A stretch of 64,000 bases of DNA from Holophagales bacterium (lineage in GTDB: Bacteria > Acidobacteriota > Thermoanaerobaculia > Multivoradales > Multivoraceae). The position numbers were made by a program, and so were the translations under genes. Numbering within the stretch: position 1 is the first letter of the stretch; the number at the start of each line of letters is the position of its first letter. Where the stretch lies: assembly GCA_009843505.1 (NCBI GenBank), contig VYDI01000031.1, positions 109,655 through 173,654 on the forward strand, read 5' to 3'. The notes under the pieces were generated by a model, which saw only the letters and a program-made list of their open reading frames with translations, was not told the origin of the DNA and ran no database searches. This document shows, piece after piece, positions 29,289 to 37,439 of this stretch.

Positions 29289-30938
29289 CTAGCGTTGGCC
29301 GGTGTCGCCCGGATTCGTTTCATATGATGGGACGAACGCGATCGGGCGGCGAGCGAGGGTGGCGAGCTCGAACGACTCCGTGATGACGCGGCCGTCGATG
29401 TCCCGGGCTACCGGCAGGTTCAGGGCGTAGAGCAGCGTTGGCGCCACGTCCTGGATCCCCAGCCCGGTCAGCAGGAAATCCTCCTTGATGCCCTGGCCGC
29501 GAAGCAGGAGGAGGCCGTCCGGGGTCTGGAAGCCGCCGCCCGGGATCGCCGGCGCCTCGTTCCAGCGGCCGAGAAGACGGCGGATGGGTCCGGACCGCTC
29601 GAATCCGTAGGCGCTCACCACGGCCAGCATGCGCGGCGGCGGAAGCTCTTCCCAGGCCTCGGCGACCAGTCCGTCGAGGAACGCGTAGTAAGCAGACAGC
29701 CACCGTGCCCGGTCCAGGCGAACCTGCGCCTGGTCGCCGTCGAACTGAACCGCCTCGTACGAGTCGTAGTAGAGCCGGGAGACGTCCGCCAGGCCGTCCA
29801 TCAACGCGAAGACGACCAGGCGCACGCCCTCTTCGGAGCGCGACCCGAGCGTCGCCAGCAGTTGGCTCTGGGTCTCCAGATCGCGAAGCGCCGCCGTGTA
29901 CAGGGCCGACGGCGGACCGTCGCCGAGGCGGGCGAGCCGCTCATCCACCATCGCCGACCCGAGAGCCGCGGCGCGCGCGCCCGAGACGTCGGTGAGACCG
30001 ACACCGAAGTCGAGAACCACCGAATCGAGGCCGAATCCCCCGGCGATCTGCCACAGTGGCGGCGCCGAAGCCTGGATCAACGGTCCACCATCGCTTGCGC
30101 CGCGGTCGCCCCAGATGCTGAAGGCGATGGCGCCCGGGGTCAGGTGAAAGCGCTCGCCCGGCAGCGACGGGACTCCGCGGGTCTGTTCCGCCACGACGCC
30201 GTGGCGGAAGGGGTACTTGCCGGTGACGACGGTTGTCCACAGCGAGAGTCGGACGGCCGGTTCGATCGACTCGGCCCGGCCATAGCTTCCGGCACGCATG
30301 GTCTCGGAGAAGAAGGGCAGCAGACCCTGTTCCGAGAGAGGCAGAATGGCGTCGAGCGACGCGCCGTCGAGGCCCACGATCAGCAGGTTCGGCGGCGGTG
30401 CGGAGTCGATCGCCGCGGCGCGCGGCGTCGCAGGCGGCGGCGGATCGAAGGCTTCGCGCCGCTCGAAGACGGAGTAGACGGTCAGCACCGCGAGGCCGGC
30501 GATGCCGAAGCGGGAGCGGGGGCCGTAGGGGCGCTTCCGCCGGTGGGTGTGGAGGAACGCGGTGTAGGCAGTGATCAGGGACGCCAGGGCGAGCCAGAGG
30601 CCGGCCTTGATCAGGCGATCGTGGATGCCAGGCGGCAGGAAGTGCTCGTAGCGGGCCGCGTGCGTGAGGTCGAGCACCGAGGCCGCGGCGAACACCGTGG
30701 CCATCGACCATGGCAGGAGCCGCAGGGCGCGCTCGGGACGGCGCCAGGACACGGCGAGGAGCAACGCGCAGGCTGCGAGAGCTCCCAGAGTTCCGTAGTA
30801 CGCGCTGGTCCGGATGACCGGCCAGGGGTGGAACGGCAGGTGGGGGTTGAGAAAGAAGAGAAGTCCGGTGAGGTGGATCCCGGCGAGGAGGCCGGGCACC
30901 GCGCAAGCGCTCCCGGCGAGCAGGCGTTCCCGATTCAC
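29289..30938 (-). CDS. membrane-anchored alkaline phosphatase/phosphodiesterase superfamily protein
   Basis: A 549-residue protein with several N-terminal hydrophobic segments (about residues 8-30, 47-65, 78-95, 115-132 and 150-165) followed by a domain that resembles type I phosphodiesterases and sulfatases: LLIVGLDGASLDAILPL, then SLWTTVVTGKYPFRHGV. The metal-binding Asp is present, but the usual Thr/Ser nucleophile position is less clear (PAVRLSLWTT), so activity is uncertain. The GTG start at 30938 sits exactly 7 nt after TAGAGT. It is divergent from pyrK. Confidence 0.75.
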   Translation of the reverse strand: MNRERLLAGSACAVPGLLAGIHLTGLLFFLNPHLPFHPWPVIRTSAYYGTLGALAACALLLAVSWRRPERALRLLPWSMATVFAAASVLDLTHAARYEHFLPPGIHDRLIKAGLWLALASLITAYTAFLHTHRRKRPYGPRSRFGIAGLAVLTVYSVFERREAFDPPPPATPRAAAIDSAPPPNLLIVGLDGASLDAILPLSEQGLLPFFSETMRAGSYGRAESIEPAVRLSLWTTVVTGKYPFRHGVVAEQTRGVPSLPGERFHLTPGAIAFSIWGDRGASDGGPLIQASAPPLWQIAGGFGLDSVVLDFGVGLTDVSGARAAALGSAMVDERLARLGDGPPSALYTAALRDLETQSQLLATLGSRSEEGVRLVVFALMDGLADVSRLYYDSYEAVQFDGDQAQVRLDRARWLSAYYAFLDGLVAEAWEELPPPRMLAVVSAYGFERSGPIRRLLGRWNEAPAIPGGGFQTPDGLLLLRGQGIKEDFLLTGLGIQDVAPTLLYALNLPVARDIDGRVITESFELATLARRPIAFVPSYETNPGDTGQR

Positions 30939-30945
30939 TGAAGCG

Positions 30946-30951
30946 ACTCTA
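30946..30951 (-). promoter_or_regulatory. -10 box of the phosphatase-like gene, leaderless type
   Basis: TAGAGT on the minus strand, with 7 nt to the GTG at 30938. No ribosome site lies between. Confidence 0.55.
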
Positions 30952-30997
30952 GCTGGCCGGGCTCGCCCGCCCGTGGGCCGGCCTCCCCGGACGGTGC

Positions 30998-31003
30998 TAC
31001 CCT
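30998..31003 (+). promoter_or_regulatory. -10 box of pyrK, near-leaderless type
   Basis: TACCCT, 9 nt before the pyrK ATG at 31013. No Shine-Dalgarno sequence fits in the gap. It faces the divergent box at 30946-30951. Confidence 0.45.
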
Positions 31004-31012
31004 CGCCGCGCC

Positions 31013-31825
31013 ATGGCGGCAGTGGACTCGAGAGGAGAAGTGCTCGATGTCCAGGCGTTGCCGCTGCCGTACTTCCTGCTGCGGGCACGGGTCGCGGCCA
31101 TGGAGCCCGCCCAACCCGGCCAGTTCGTCATGGTGGCGGGCGCCGACCGTCCCGAGCCCTACCTCCGGCGGGCGTTCTCGGTGTACGACCAGGAGCCCGC
31201 GTCCGACGGTTCGCTGGTCATCTCGCTGCTCGGGAAGGTCATCGGTCGCGGTACGGAGGCCCTTGCCGCCTGTGTCCCCGGCGAACGGATCCCGGTTCTC
31301 GGTCCTCTGGGCACTGGATTTCATAGTGTGGCAGACGATGCCTCCAAGTCCGGTCGGGCGGCGCTGGTCGCGGGCGGGATCGGATCCGCGGGTTTGGGCC
31401 TGCTGGCCCAGGCCCTGGAGCGGGCCAGACGGTCCTTCGACTTCTTCTATGGGGGTCGCAGCGCGGAGGACCTGGTCGAGGCGGAGACGTTCCGGCGTCT
31501 CAGCGAGCGCACGGGCGGGCGGCTGGTGAGGACGACCGAGGACGGCAGCGCGGGCGAGCGCGGCTTGATCACGACGCCCCTGGAGGAAGGCCTGCGCGCC
31601 GGCGCGGGCTACACGACGGTCTTCACCTGCGGACCGCACGGCCTGATGGCGGCGGTCGCCCGGATCGCGGCCGCCGGCGGAGTCGCCGGCGAAGCCGCGA
31701 CCGAGACGCCCATGGGTTGCGGCTACGGCGCCTGTCTGGGCTGCGCCGTGACGCTGAAGAACGGCGGCTACGCGCTCTGCTGCCGCCAGGGGCCCGTCTT
31801 CCGCCTCGACGAGGTGGCGTGGTGA
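31013..31825 (+). CDS. pyrK: dihydroorotate dehydrogenase electron transfer subunit
   Basis: The FAD and 2Fe-2S subunit that passes electrons from PyrD to NAD. The 270-residue protein has an FAD-binding barrel (PYLRRAFSVYD), an NAD-binding part (ALVAGGIGSAGLGLLA, VFTCGPHGLMAAV), and the C-terminal cluster motif TPMGCGYGACLGC with a later CC pair in GYALCCRQGPVF. It pairs with the class 1B PyrD encoded next (GTGA overlap). It starts a pyrK-pyrD-pyrF pyrimidine operon. Confidence 0.95.
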   Translation: MAAVDSRGEVLDVQALPLPYFLLRARVAAMEPAQPGQFVMVAGADRPEPYLRRAFSVYDQEPASDGSLVISLLGKVIGRGTEALAACVPGERIPVLGPLGTGFHSVADDASKSGRAALVAGGIGSAGLGLLAQALERARRSFDFFYGGRSAEDLVEAETFRRLSERTGGRLVRTTEDGSAGERGLITTPLEEGLRAGAGYTTVFTCGPHGLMAAVARIAAAGGVAGEAATETPMGCGYGACLGCAVTLKNGGYALCCRQGPVFRLDEVAW

Positions 31826-32766
31826 GCGCCGGAGCGTCCAGCCTCCGGTCGCCGGATCTGTCGACCCGGGTCGGTCCGCTTCGGCTTCAGAACCCGATCC
31901 TCACCGCCAGCGGGACGTTCGGCTACGGCCTGGAGTTCGCCGAGCGCGCCGACCTCCATCGCCTGGGCGGCCTGGTGACCAAGGGCCTGTCGCTCGAGCC
32001 CCTGGCCGGCAATCCGCCGGTCCGGATCGCCGAGACCCGCGGCGGGATGCTGAACTCGATCGGACTGCAGAACATCGGCGTCGACCGGTTCCTGAGCGAC
32101 GTGCTGCCGGGCTTGAAGGACCTGCCGCCCAAGGTGGTCGTCAACCTGTTCGGCTACGCCCAGGACGAGTACGTGCGGCTCGCCGAGCGGGTCGACCCGT
32201 ACGAGGGCGTGGCCGCGGTCGAGCTGAACGTCTCCTGCCCGAACGTGAGCAAGGGCGGCATCGAGTTCGGACACGATCCGGAGATCCTCTCCGCCCTGGT
32301 GCGACGTGTCCGGTCGGCGACCGGCAAGCCGATCGTCGTCAAGCTGTCGCCCAACGTGACCTCGCCGCAGGCGCTAGGGCGGGCGGCGAAGGAAGGCGGC
32401 GCCGATATCCTGTCGGCGGTGAACACGTTCGTCGGCATGGCGATCGACACGGCGACCATGCGCCCGGTCCTGTCGACGATCCGCGGCGGTCTGTCGGGGC
32501 CGGCGATCAAGCCGCTGGCGCTGCGCATCGTGTTCGATGTCGCGCGCGAGGTCGACCTTCCCGTCATCGGGATCGGCGGTATCGAGACGGTCGACGACGT
32601 GCTGGAGTTCCTGCTGGCCGGCGCCTCGGCCGTGCAGGTAGGCACGGCCCTGTTCCGCGACCCCCGTACCGCGGAACGGCTGGTCGACGGACTGCGAGAG
32701 CGCTTGCGGGCCGATGGCATCCCCTCGGTCGATTCCCTGATCGGGGCGGCGGCGAGACCGGAATGA
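31822..32766 (+). CDS. pyrD: dihydroorotate dehydrogenase, class 1B catalytic subunit
   Basis: Oxidises dihydroorotate to orotate with FMN. The 314-residue product shows NPILTASGTFGYG, LNSIGLQNIGVD, and the catalytic Cys motif ELNVSCPNVSKGG; the Cys base separates class 1 from the membrane-bound class 2 enzyme. The FMN-phosphate region is IGIGGIETVDDVLEFLLAGA. GTG at 31822 overlaps the pyrK stop; a longer frame from 31717 runs inside pyrK. Confidence 0.97.
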   Translation: MSAGASSLRSPDLSTRVGPLRLQNPILTASGTFGYGLEFAERADLHRLGGLVTKGLSLEPLAGNPPVRIAETRGGMLNSIGLQNIGVDRFLSDVLPGLKDLPPKVVVNLFGYAQDEYVRLAERVDPYEGVAAVELNVSCPNVSKGGIEFGHDPEILSALVRRVRSATGKPIVVKLSPNVTSPQALGRAAKEGGADILSAVNTFVGMAIDTATMRPVLSTIRGGLSGPAIKPLALRIVFDVAREVDLPVIGIGGIETVDDVLEFLLAGASAVQVGTALFRDPRTAERLVDGLRERLRADGIPSVDSLIGAAARPE

Positions 32767-33458
32767 CCGAAACGCGGCTGGAGCGCGTCGCGGTCGCCCT
32801 CGACACTGACGACCGCAACACCTACAGCCGCTGGTGCGGCCTGTTCGGACCGCGCGTCGGCGTGCTGAAGGTGGGGCCGCGCGTCGTCCTGCGATGGGGC
32901 CGGGACGCCGTCCGGGAGGCCGCCGCGACGGGCGCGGACGTCTTCCTCGACATGAAGTTCCACGACATCCCGAGCACCGTCGCGGGCGCGGTCGGCGCGG
33001 CGAAGGAACTCGGCGTGACGTACCTGACGGTGCATGCCGGCGGTGGGCGTCGGATGCTCGAGGCGGCGGCGGAGGAGGCCGGAGACGCCGTGCGGGTGCT
33101 GGGGATCACCGTGCTCACCCACCTGGACGCCGAGGATCTCCAGGACCTCGACCTTCCCGGCGCGGCGGGGGACCGTGTACTGTCCTGGGCCAGGTCGGCG
33201 AAGGCTGCGGGCTGCGCCGGCGTGGTGTGCTCGCCTCTCGAGCTGGCGACTCTTCGTGCCCGGCTGGGCCCGGAGCTGCTGCTGGTGAGCCCTGGTATCC
33301 GCTTCGATACCGCGGCCGGCGCCGACGATCAGCGCCGGGTCGCGTCGCCGTCGGCGGCACTGCGGGCGGGGGCGGACCTGCTGGTGATCGGCCGGCCCCT
33401 GACGCAGGCGCCCGACCCGGAAGCAGCGCTGACGGCGCTGGCTGAAGCCTGCGACTAG
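32763..33458 (+). CDS. pyrF: orotidine 5'-phosphate decarboxylase
   Basis: Last step of UMP synthesis. The 231-residue protein has the signature FLDMKFHDIPSTV with the Asp-Lys-Asp catalytic set, TVHAGGG, and the C-terminal phosphate-binding VIGRPLTQAPDP. The ATG overlaps the pyrD stop (ATGA). It ends 37 bp before the oppositely oriented signal peptidase gene. Confidence 0.97.
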   Translation: MTETRLERVAVALDTDDRNTYSRWCGLFGPRVGVLKVGPRVVLRWGRDAVREAAATGADVFLDMKFHDIPSTVAGAVGAAKELGVTYLTVHAGGGRRMLEAAAEEAGDAVRVLGITVLTHLDAEDLQDLDLPGAAGDRVLSWARSAKAAGCAGVVCSPLELATLRARLGPELLLVSPGIRFDTAAGADDQRRVASPSAALRAGADLLVIGRPLTQAPDPEAALTALAEACD

Positions 33459-33495
33459 CGCTCTGACAATCCTCGCCGGCCCGGTGCGTTCGCGT

Positions 33496-34143
33496 TCAGC
33501 GCGGAACGTGCAGGGTACGCCGCCAGCGGAAGCGCCAAGGGCCAGCCTCCCGGTCCCGCGACCAGTAGACGAGTAGCGGTCGGCCTCGCACGAGGTCTGC
33601 TCCGACGGAGCCGAAGAAGCGTGAGTCACGCGAAATGTCCCGGTTGTCACCGAGGCAGAACAGGCTCCGCTCGGGCACTCTCTCGGGACCGAACGAGTCC
33701 CGGCGCCAGACCGTTTCGTGGAGGAAGTCGGATCGCGGATAGACGAGTTCGTCCGAGTGCACCACGTACGCCGACTCGTCGACGGCGGCTCCGCCCAGGC
33801 GGAGTCTCTTGGCATCGATCTCCACTTCGTCGCCGGCGGTCGCCACGCAGCGCTTCAGCAGTTCCTGGGACGGGTCCTCCATGCCCTGGAACGTGACCAG
33901 ATCGCCCCGCCGGACTTCCCTTTGAGGCACGAGGGGTCCCCAGCGGCCGGCCCCGGCGCCGAAGATGAACTTGTTGATCAACAGGTGGTCGCCGACCAGG
34001 AGCGTTGGCTCCATCGACTCGGACGGGATGCGGTAGGCCTGCACCAGGAACGCCCTGGTGAAAAGAGCGAACACGGCGGCGACGAGCAGCGCCGCCGCGA
34101 CTTCGGTCGCTATCCTGCGGTGCCACGAGACGTTCGGCGTCAC
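33496..34143 (-). CDS. lepB: signal peptidase I, second of two
   Basis: Membrane serine protease that removes signal peptides. The 215-residue protein has one N-terminal membrane segment (AALLVAAVFALFTRAFLVQA), the catalytic Ser in IPSESMEPTLLVGDHLLINK, the catalytic Lys in LLKRCVATAGDEV, and the LGDNRDISRDSR box. It follows a paralogue by 13 bp in the same operon. Specialised substrates for either copy are not visible. Confidence 0.95.
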   Translation of the reverse strand: MTPNVSWHRRIATEVAAALLVAAVFALFTRAFLVQAYRIPSESMEPTLLVGDHLLINKFIFGAGAGRWGPLVPQREVRRGDLVTFQGMEDPSQELLKRCVATAGDEVEIDAKRLRLGGAAVDESAYVVHSDELVYPRSDFLHETVWRRDSFGPERVPERSLFCLGDNRDISRDSRFFGSVGADLVRGRPLLVYWSRDREAGPWRFRWRRTLHVPR

Positions 34144-34156
34144 CTGCCTCAGCGTC

Positions 34157-34888
34157 CTACTGGATGAGCTTGAACGTCCGCTCCCAGCGGGTCTTGGTCA
34201 GGAATCCGAGGGCCGTGTTCATGAGCTGCTTCAGGCGGTGGCCGAAGCCGTGCCAGGTGCCGTCCGACGTTTCACCGCCGTACGACCAGTAGACCATGAC
34301 CGCGCGGCCCTTGATGAGCTTCATCGGCACCGTTCCCCACGCCCGGGAGTCGTGGGACTCGTCGCGGTTGTCGCCCATGCAGAAGAGGTGATCGTCGGGA
34401 ACGGTGATCGGTCCCCAGTTGTCTCGACTCTTGGCGTACTGACCGTACGTCGCGGGCTGGACCTTCGCATCGCGGTGGATCACGTAGGCGTCGTCATCGA
34501 CCGGCTTGCGGTTTACGAAGAGCTGCTTGTTGACCATGTTCAGCTCGTCGCCGGCCAGACCGATGCATCGTTTGACCAGGTCGAGCTTCGGCGTCTCGGG
34601 CGACCGGAAGATGACGATGTCGCCACGCTGGACCTCGCGGCCCGGGAGCAGCGTCCGTTCGAGCATCGTGGGACGGGGCCCGAAGATGTAGCGGTTGACG
34701 AACAGGTGATCGCCGATGAGCAGCGTGTTCTCCATCGAACCGCTCGGGATGTAGAAGGTCTTCAGCACGAAGTTGTTCGTGAACCCGAGGAACACCGCGG
34801 CCACGATCAGAGCCTCGACGTACTCGCGGATCACCGACGTGCGGCGCGCACCGGGGTGCTCCGGCGCCTTCTTCTGGTCGCGTGCCAT
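34157..34888 (-). CDS. lepB: signal peptidase I, first of two
   Basis: A 243-residue paralogue of the next gene. The membrane segment is VEALIVAAVFLGFTNNFVLK; catalytic Ser is in IPSGSMENTLLIGDHLFVN, Lys in DLVKRCIGLAGDEL, and the conserved box is MGDNRDESHDSRAWG. The ATG at 34888 has no ribosome site and a TAGATT box ends 9 nt upstream, so this copy leads the transcript. Confidence 0.96.
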   Translation of the reverse strand: MARDQKKAPEHPGARRTSVIREYVEALIVAAVFLGFTNNFVLKTFYIPSGSMENTLLIGDHLFVNRYIFGPRPTMLERTLLPGREVQRGDIVIFRSPETPKLDLVKRCIGLAGDELNMVNKQLFVNRKPVDDDAYVIHRDAKVQPATYGQYAKSRDNWGPITVPDDHLFCMGDNRDESHDSRAWGTVPMKLIKGRAVMVYWSYGGETSDGTWHGFGHRLKQLMNTALGFLTKTRWERTFKLIQ

Positions 34889-35342
34889 CGGCCGGCTAAT
34901 CTACAACGAGTCGGCAGGGGCCTGGGCTTTCGTCTGCCCATGCGCTGGCCAGGAGTCAGACGACCTGGAGTCCGTCCAGTTCTCTTGACCCGCCACCGAA
35001 CGGCCGCTCCGCCCAACGCTCTCAGTGAGATCCGGCCCGTTCGGGGGGAGGGGCGAGTCAAGTTGCATTGACGAATCCGTTCAGTCCACGGCGTCGCCTG
35101 GGTTCGCCAACGTCTTTTGTTTGCCGCACTTGGACGGGTGGCGCGTGGTTGGCCGGGAACTTGAAAGGGAGGAGCGGCATCTACGGACTCGGAGCTAGGA
35201 GGTGCCCAAGGGTTTACCGAAAAGCCAGGTTGGCAAGGGATCAGGGGGGCACTCCGGTGCCCCCCTAACTCCCCGGGCTCGCTCCTGAATCGGGTCACCG
35301 TCGGAAGACCAACAACACCCAAGTACTGGGGGACGAACGGAG
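34889..35342. other. 454-bp intergenic region with a strong hairpin
   Basis: No gene is supported here. Besides the lepB -10 box it holds a perfect stem-loop at 35243-35266: AGGGGGGCAC-TCCG-GTGCCCCCCT, about 80 nt before the ComEA-like gene. The hairpin has no T-run on either side. It may be a regulatory leader, a terminator variant or a repeat. I could not match it to a riboswitch class. Confidence 0.5.
34898..34903 (-). promoter_or_regulatory. -10 box of the lepB pair, near-leaderless type
   Basis: TAGATT on the minus strand, 9 nt before the ATG at 34888. Confidence 0.45.
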
Positions 35343-35717
35343 ATGCACATGACAAGACGAAAGAGGACCGCACTACTGGCAGTGACGCTGCTCAGCCTGC
35401 TGGCGGCGCTGCCCGCCGGAGCGGCGGACGGTGTGGTCAACATCAACACGGCCGATGCCGCCGCCCTTTCCCTGCTGCCGGGCGTCGGGCCCTCGACGGC
35501 GGGGCGGATCGTGGAGTTCCGCACCGAGAACGGCGAGTTCGAGTCGCCGACCGATCTGATGCTCGTACGCGGCATCGGCGAGCGCTCGTTCGAGCGAATG
35601 CGGCCCTACGTGACGATCGAGGGCGAGACGACGTTGACGGAGAAGGTGCGAATCCCCCGGGAAGAGACGGCACCGGCCGGCGGTTCGGGGTCGGATGGCC
35701 CCTCCGACGGTCCCTGA
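35343..35717 (+). CDS. ComEA-like secreted helix-hairpin-helix protein
   Basis: A 124-residue protein with a signal peptide (KRTALLAVTLLSLLAALPAG) and one ComEA-type double helix-hairpin-helix: VNINTADAAALSLLPGVGPS then GRIVEFRTENGEFESPTDLM. Such proteins bind DNA non-specifically at the cell surface or periplasm, often for uptake. The C-terminus is Gly/Ser/Pro-rich. The next gene encodes a type IV pseudopilin, so a role in a pilus-linked DNA-uptake or secretion system is possible but not shown. A second ATG at 35349 is equally usable. Confidence 0.85.
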   Translation: MHMTRRKRTALLAVTLLSLLAALPAGAADGVVNINTADAAALSLLPGVGPSTAGRIVEFRTENGEFESPTDLMLVRGIGERSFERMRPYVTIEGETTLTEKVRIPREETAPAGGSGSDGPSDGP

Positions 35718-35739
35718 CCGGAGCCGCGCCCTCGGCGGC

Positions 35740-36369
35740 ATGGAGGCGGACGGACGGTCGTCCGCCTCCATGCTCCACGGCTTCACGCTGATCGAACTCC
35801 TGATCGCGACCGCCGTACTCGCCCTGCTGGCGACCCTGGCGGCGCCGCCGTTGCGGCAGCAGATCTCGCAGCACCGGGTGCGTCTGGCGGCATCCGAAGT
35901 CGCGGCGGCCCTGTGGACAGCCCGCGCCAGCGCGGTCCGGCACGGAGTCGCGATCGCGGTTCGGTTCGAAGTTGACGAAGCGGCGCCGGACGGCGTGCCT
36001 TCCGCCTTCTCGCTCTATGCGGACGGTGACGGCGACGGTGTGCGCACGGCGGACGTCAGGACGGGAACCGACCCGCGGATTCGGCGACCGGCGCGGCTGC
36101 TCCACGTCGGCAGCGGTGTTCGTTTCGGTTTCCCGGAGGACCTCGAGCCCCGCGGCTTCACCGGTTCGGAGCGGCTGGACCGGCTGGATGACCCGGTGCG
36201 GTTCGGCCGCAGCGACCTTGCTTCGTTCGGGCCGCTCGGCACGGCGAGTCCAGGCACCGTCTTCGTCACCGACGGCTACCACCTGTTCGCGGTTCGGGTC
36301 TACAACCGGACCGGCAAGATCCAGATCCTCCGCTACGTGCGGGATCGGGAGAGATGGAAGGCGGCCTGA
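35740..36369 (+). CDS. type IV pseudopilin (GspH/FimT-like)
   Basis: The protein carries a prepilin peptidase site, Gly before FTLIELLIATAVLALLA, with the Glu at +5 and the hydrophobic pilin helix. The remaining part is a small beta-rich domain (VFVTDGYHLFAVRVYNRTGK) like FimT or GspH minor pilins. ATG 35740 gives a 14-residue leader and 209 residues; ATG 35695 (overlapping the ComEA-like gene by 23 bp) and ATG 35770 are alternatives. No pilus assembly ATPase is in the window. Confidence 0.85.
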   Translation: MEADGRSSASMLHGFTLIELLIATAVLALLATLAAPPLRQQISQHRVRLAASEVAAALWTARASAVRHGVAIAVRFEVDEAAPDGVPSAFSLYADGDGDGVRTADVRTGTDPRIRRPARLLHVGSGVRFGFPEDLEPRGFTGSERLDRLDDPVRFGRSDLASFGPLGTASPGTVFVTDGYHLFAVRVYNRTGKIQILRYVRDRERWKAA

Positions 36370-36381
36370 GGCGGCGCGCGC

Positions 36382-36387
36382 TAGGCT
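36382..36387 (+). promoter_or_regulatory. -10 box of mtnA, near-leaderless type
   Basis: TAGGCT, 6 nt before the ATG at 36394 and 3 nt before the GTG at 36391. The spacing favours ATG as the start. Confidence 0.4.
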
Positions 36388-36393
36388 TCCGTG

Positions 36394-37425
36394 ATGGCCG
36401 ACGGCTTCTCGCCGATCCGGTGGAGCGACGGTGAGCTGCTGCTGCTGGATCAGACTCTGCTTCCGGAGCAGGAAGAGTGGCTCCACTGCCGCCGGCCCGA
36501 AGACGTAGCCGGTGCGATTCGCTGTCTCTCGGTGCGTGGCGCGCCGGCGATCGGTGTCGCGGCGGCCTACGGCCTGGTCCTCGGCGCCGGGGACTTTGGT
36601 GCCGCCTACGAGTTGCTGCTCGCGACCCGACCGACCGCGGTCAACCTGCGCTGGGCTCTGGACCGGGGTCGCGCACTGCGCGACCGCTGCGTCGAAGCCG
36701 GCGACGGGCGGGAGCTTCGGGAGCGACTGTTGGACTGGGCCCGTGACCTGCACCGGCAGGACGTCGAGGCGAACCGCCGGATCGGCACATTCGGTCGCGG
36801 GCTGTTCGAGGAGGGCGATCGCGTCCTGACCCATTGCAACGCGGGCGCCCTGGCGACCGCCGGCTACGGCACGGCGATCGGCGTCGTCGAGGCGGCGTGG
36901 TCGGCGGGCCGGTTGGCGAGCGTCTGGGTGGACGAAACGCGGCCGCTGCTCCAGGGTTCCCGGCTGACGACGTGGGAACTCAGCCGGCTCGAGATCCCTC
37001 ACCGCCTGATCACGGACAACAGCGCCGGCGCGGTCATCGCGCGCGGCTGGGTCCAGAAGATCGTCGTCGGCGCCGACCGGATCGCCGCCAACGGCGACGT
37101 CGCGAACAAGGTCGGCACCTACCCGGTCGCCGTGCTGGCGGCCCGTCACGGGATTCCCTTCTACGTCGCGGCGCCCCTGTCGACGATCGACCGCGACACG
37201 GCGTCCGGCGCCGAGATTCCGATTGAGGAACGCGATGCCGAGGAGGTGGTCCACGCCTTCGGCAAGCGGATCGCGCCCCAGGACACCGAGGCCCTGAACA
37301 TTGCGTTCGACGTCACGCCGGCGGAGCTGGTGGCCGCATTGATCACGGACGCGGGCGTGCTCCGGCCGCCCTACGGGGAGTCGATCGCCTCAGCGTTCAG
37401 GGATCAAGGAACTGCCGGCCGTTGA
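36394..37425 (+). CDS. mtnA: methylthioribose-1-phosphate isomerase
   Basis: Isomerises methylthioribose 1-phosphate to the ribulose form in methionine salvage. The 343-residue protein contains IRCLSVRGAPAIGVAAAYG, the catalytic Cys in VLTHCNAGALATAGYGTA, VDETRPLLQGSRLT, and the catalytic Asp in VVGADRIAANGDVANKVGT. It is homologous to eIF2B-like regulatory subunits, but the Cys/Asp pair marks the isomerase. No other salvage gene is nearby. ATG 36394 is preferred over GTG 36391. Confidence 0.95.
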   Translation: MADGFSPIRWSDGELLLLDQTLLPEQEEWLHCRRPEDVAGAIRCLSVRGAPAIGVAAAYGLVLGAGDFGAAYELLLATRPTAVNLRWALDRGRALRDRCVEAGDGRELRERLLDWARDLHRQDVEANRRIGTFGRGLFEEGDRVLTHCNAGALATAGYGTAIGVVEAAWSAGRLASVWVDETRPLLQGSRLTTWELSRLEIPHRLITDNSAGAVIARGWVQKIVVGADRIAANGDVANKVGTYPVAVLAARHGIPFYVAAPLSTIDRDTASGAEIPIEERDAEEVVHAFGKRIAPQDTEALNIAFDVTPAELVAALITDAGVLRPPYGESIASAFRDQGTAGR

Positions 37426-37439
37426 CCAGGCAGCCTGCG

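Noticed and set aside
35180..35342. Cyclic di-GMP riboswitch before the ComEA-like gene
   Set aside because: A hairpin is present, but the conserved GEMM core and tetraloop-receptor bases could not be matched.
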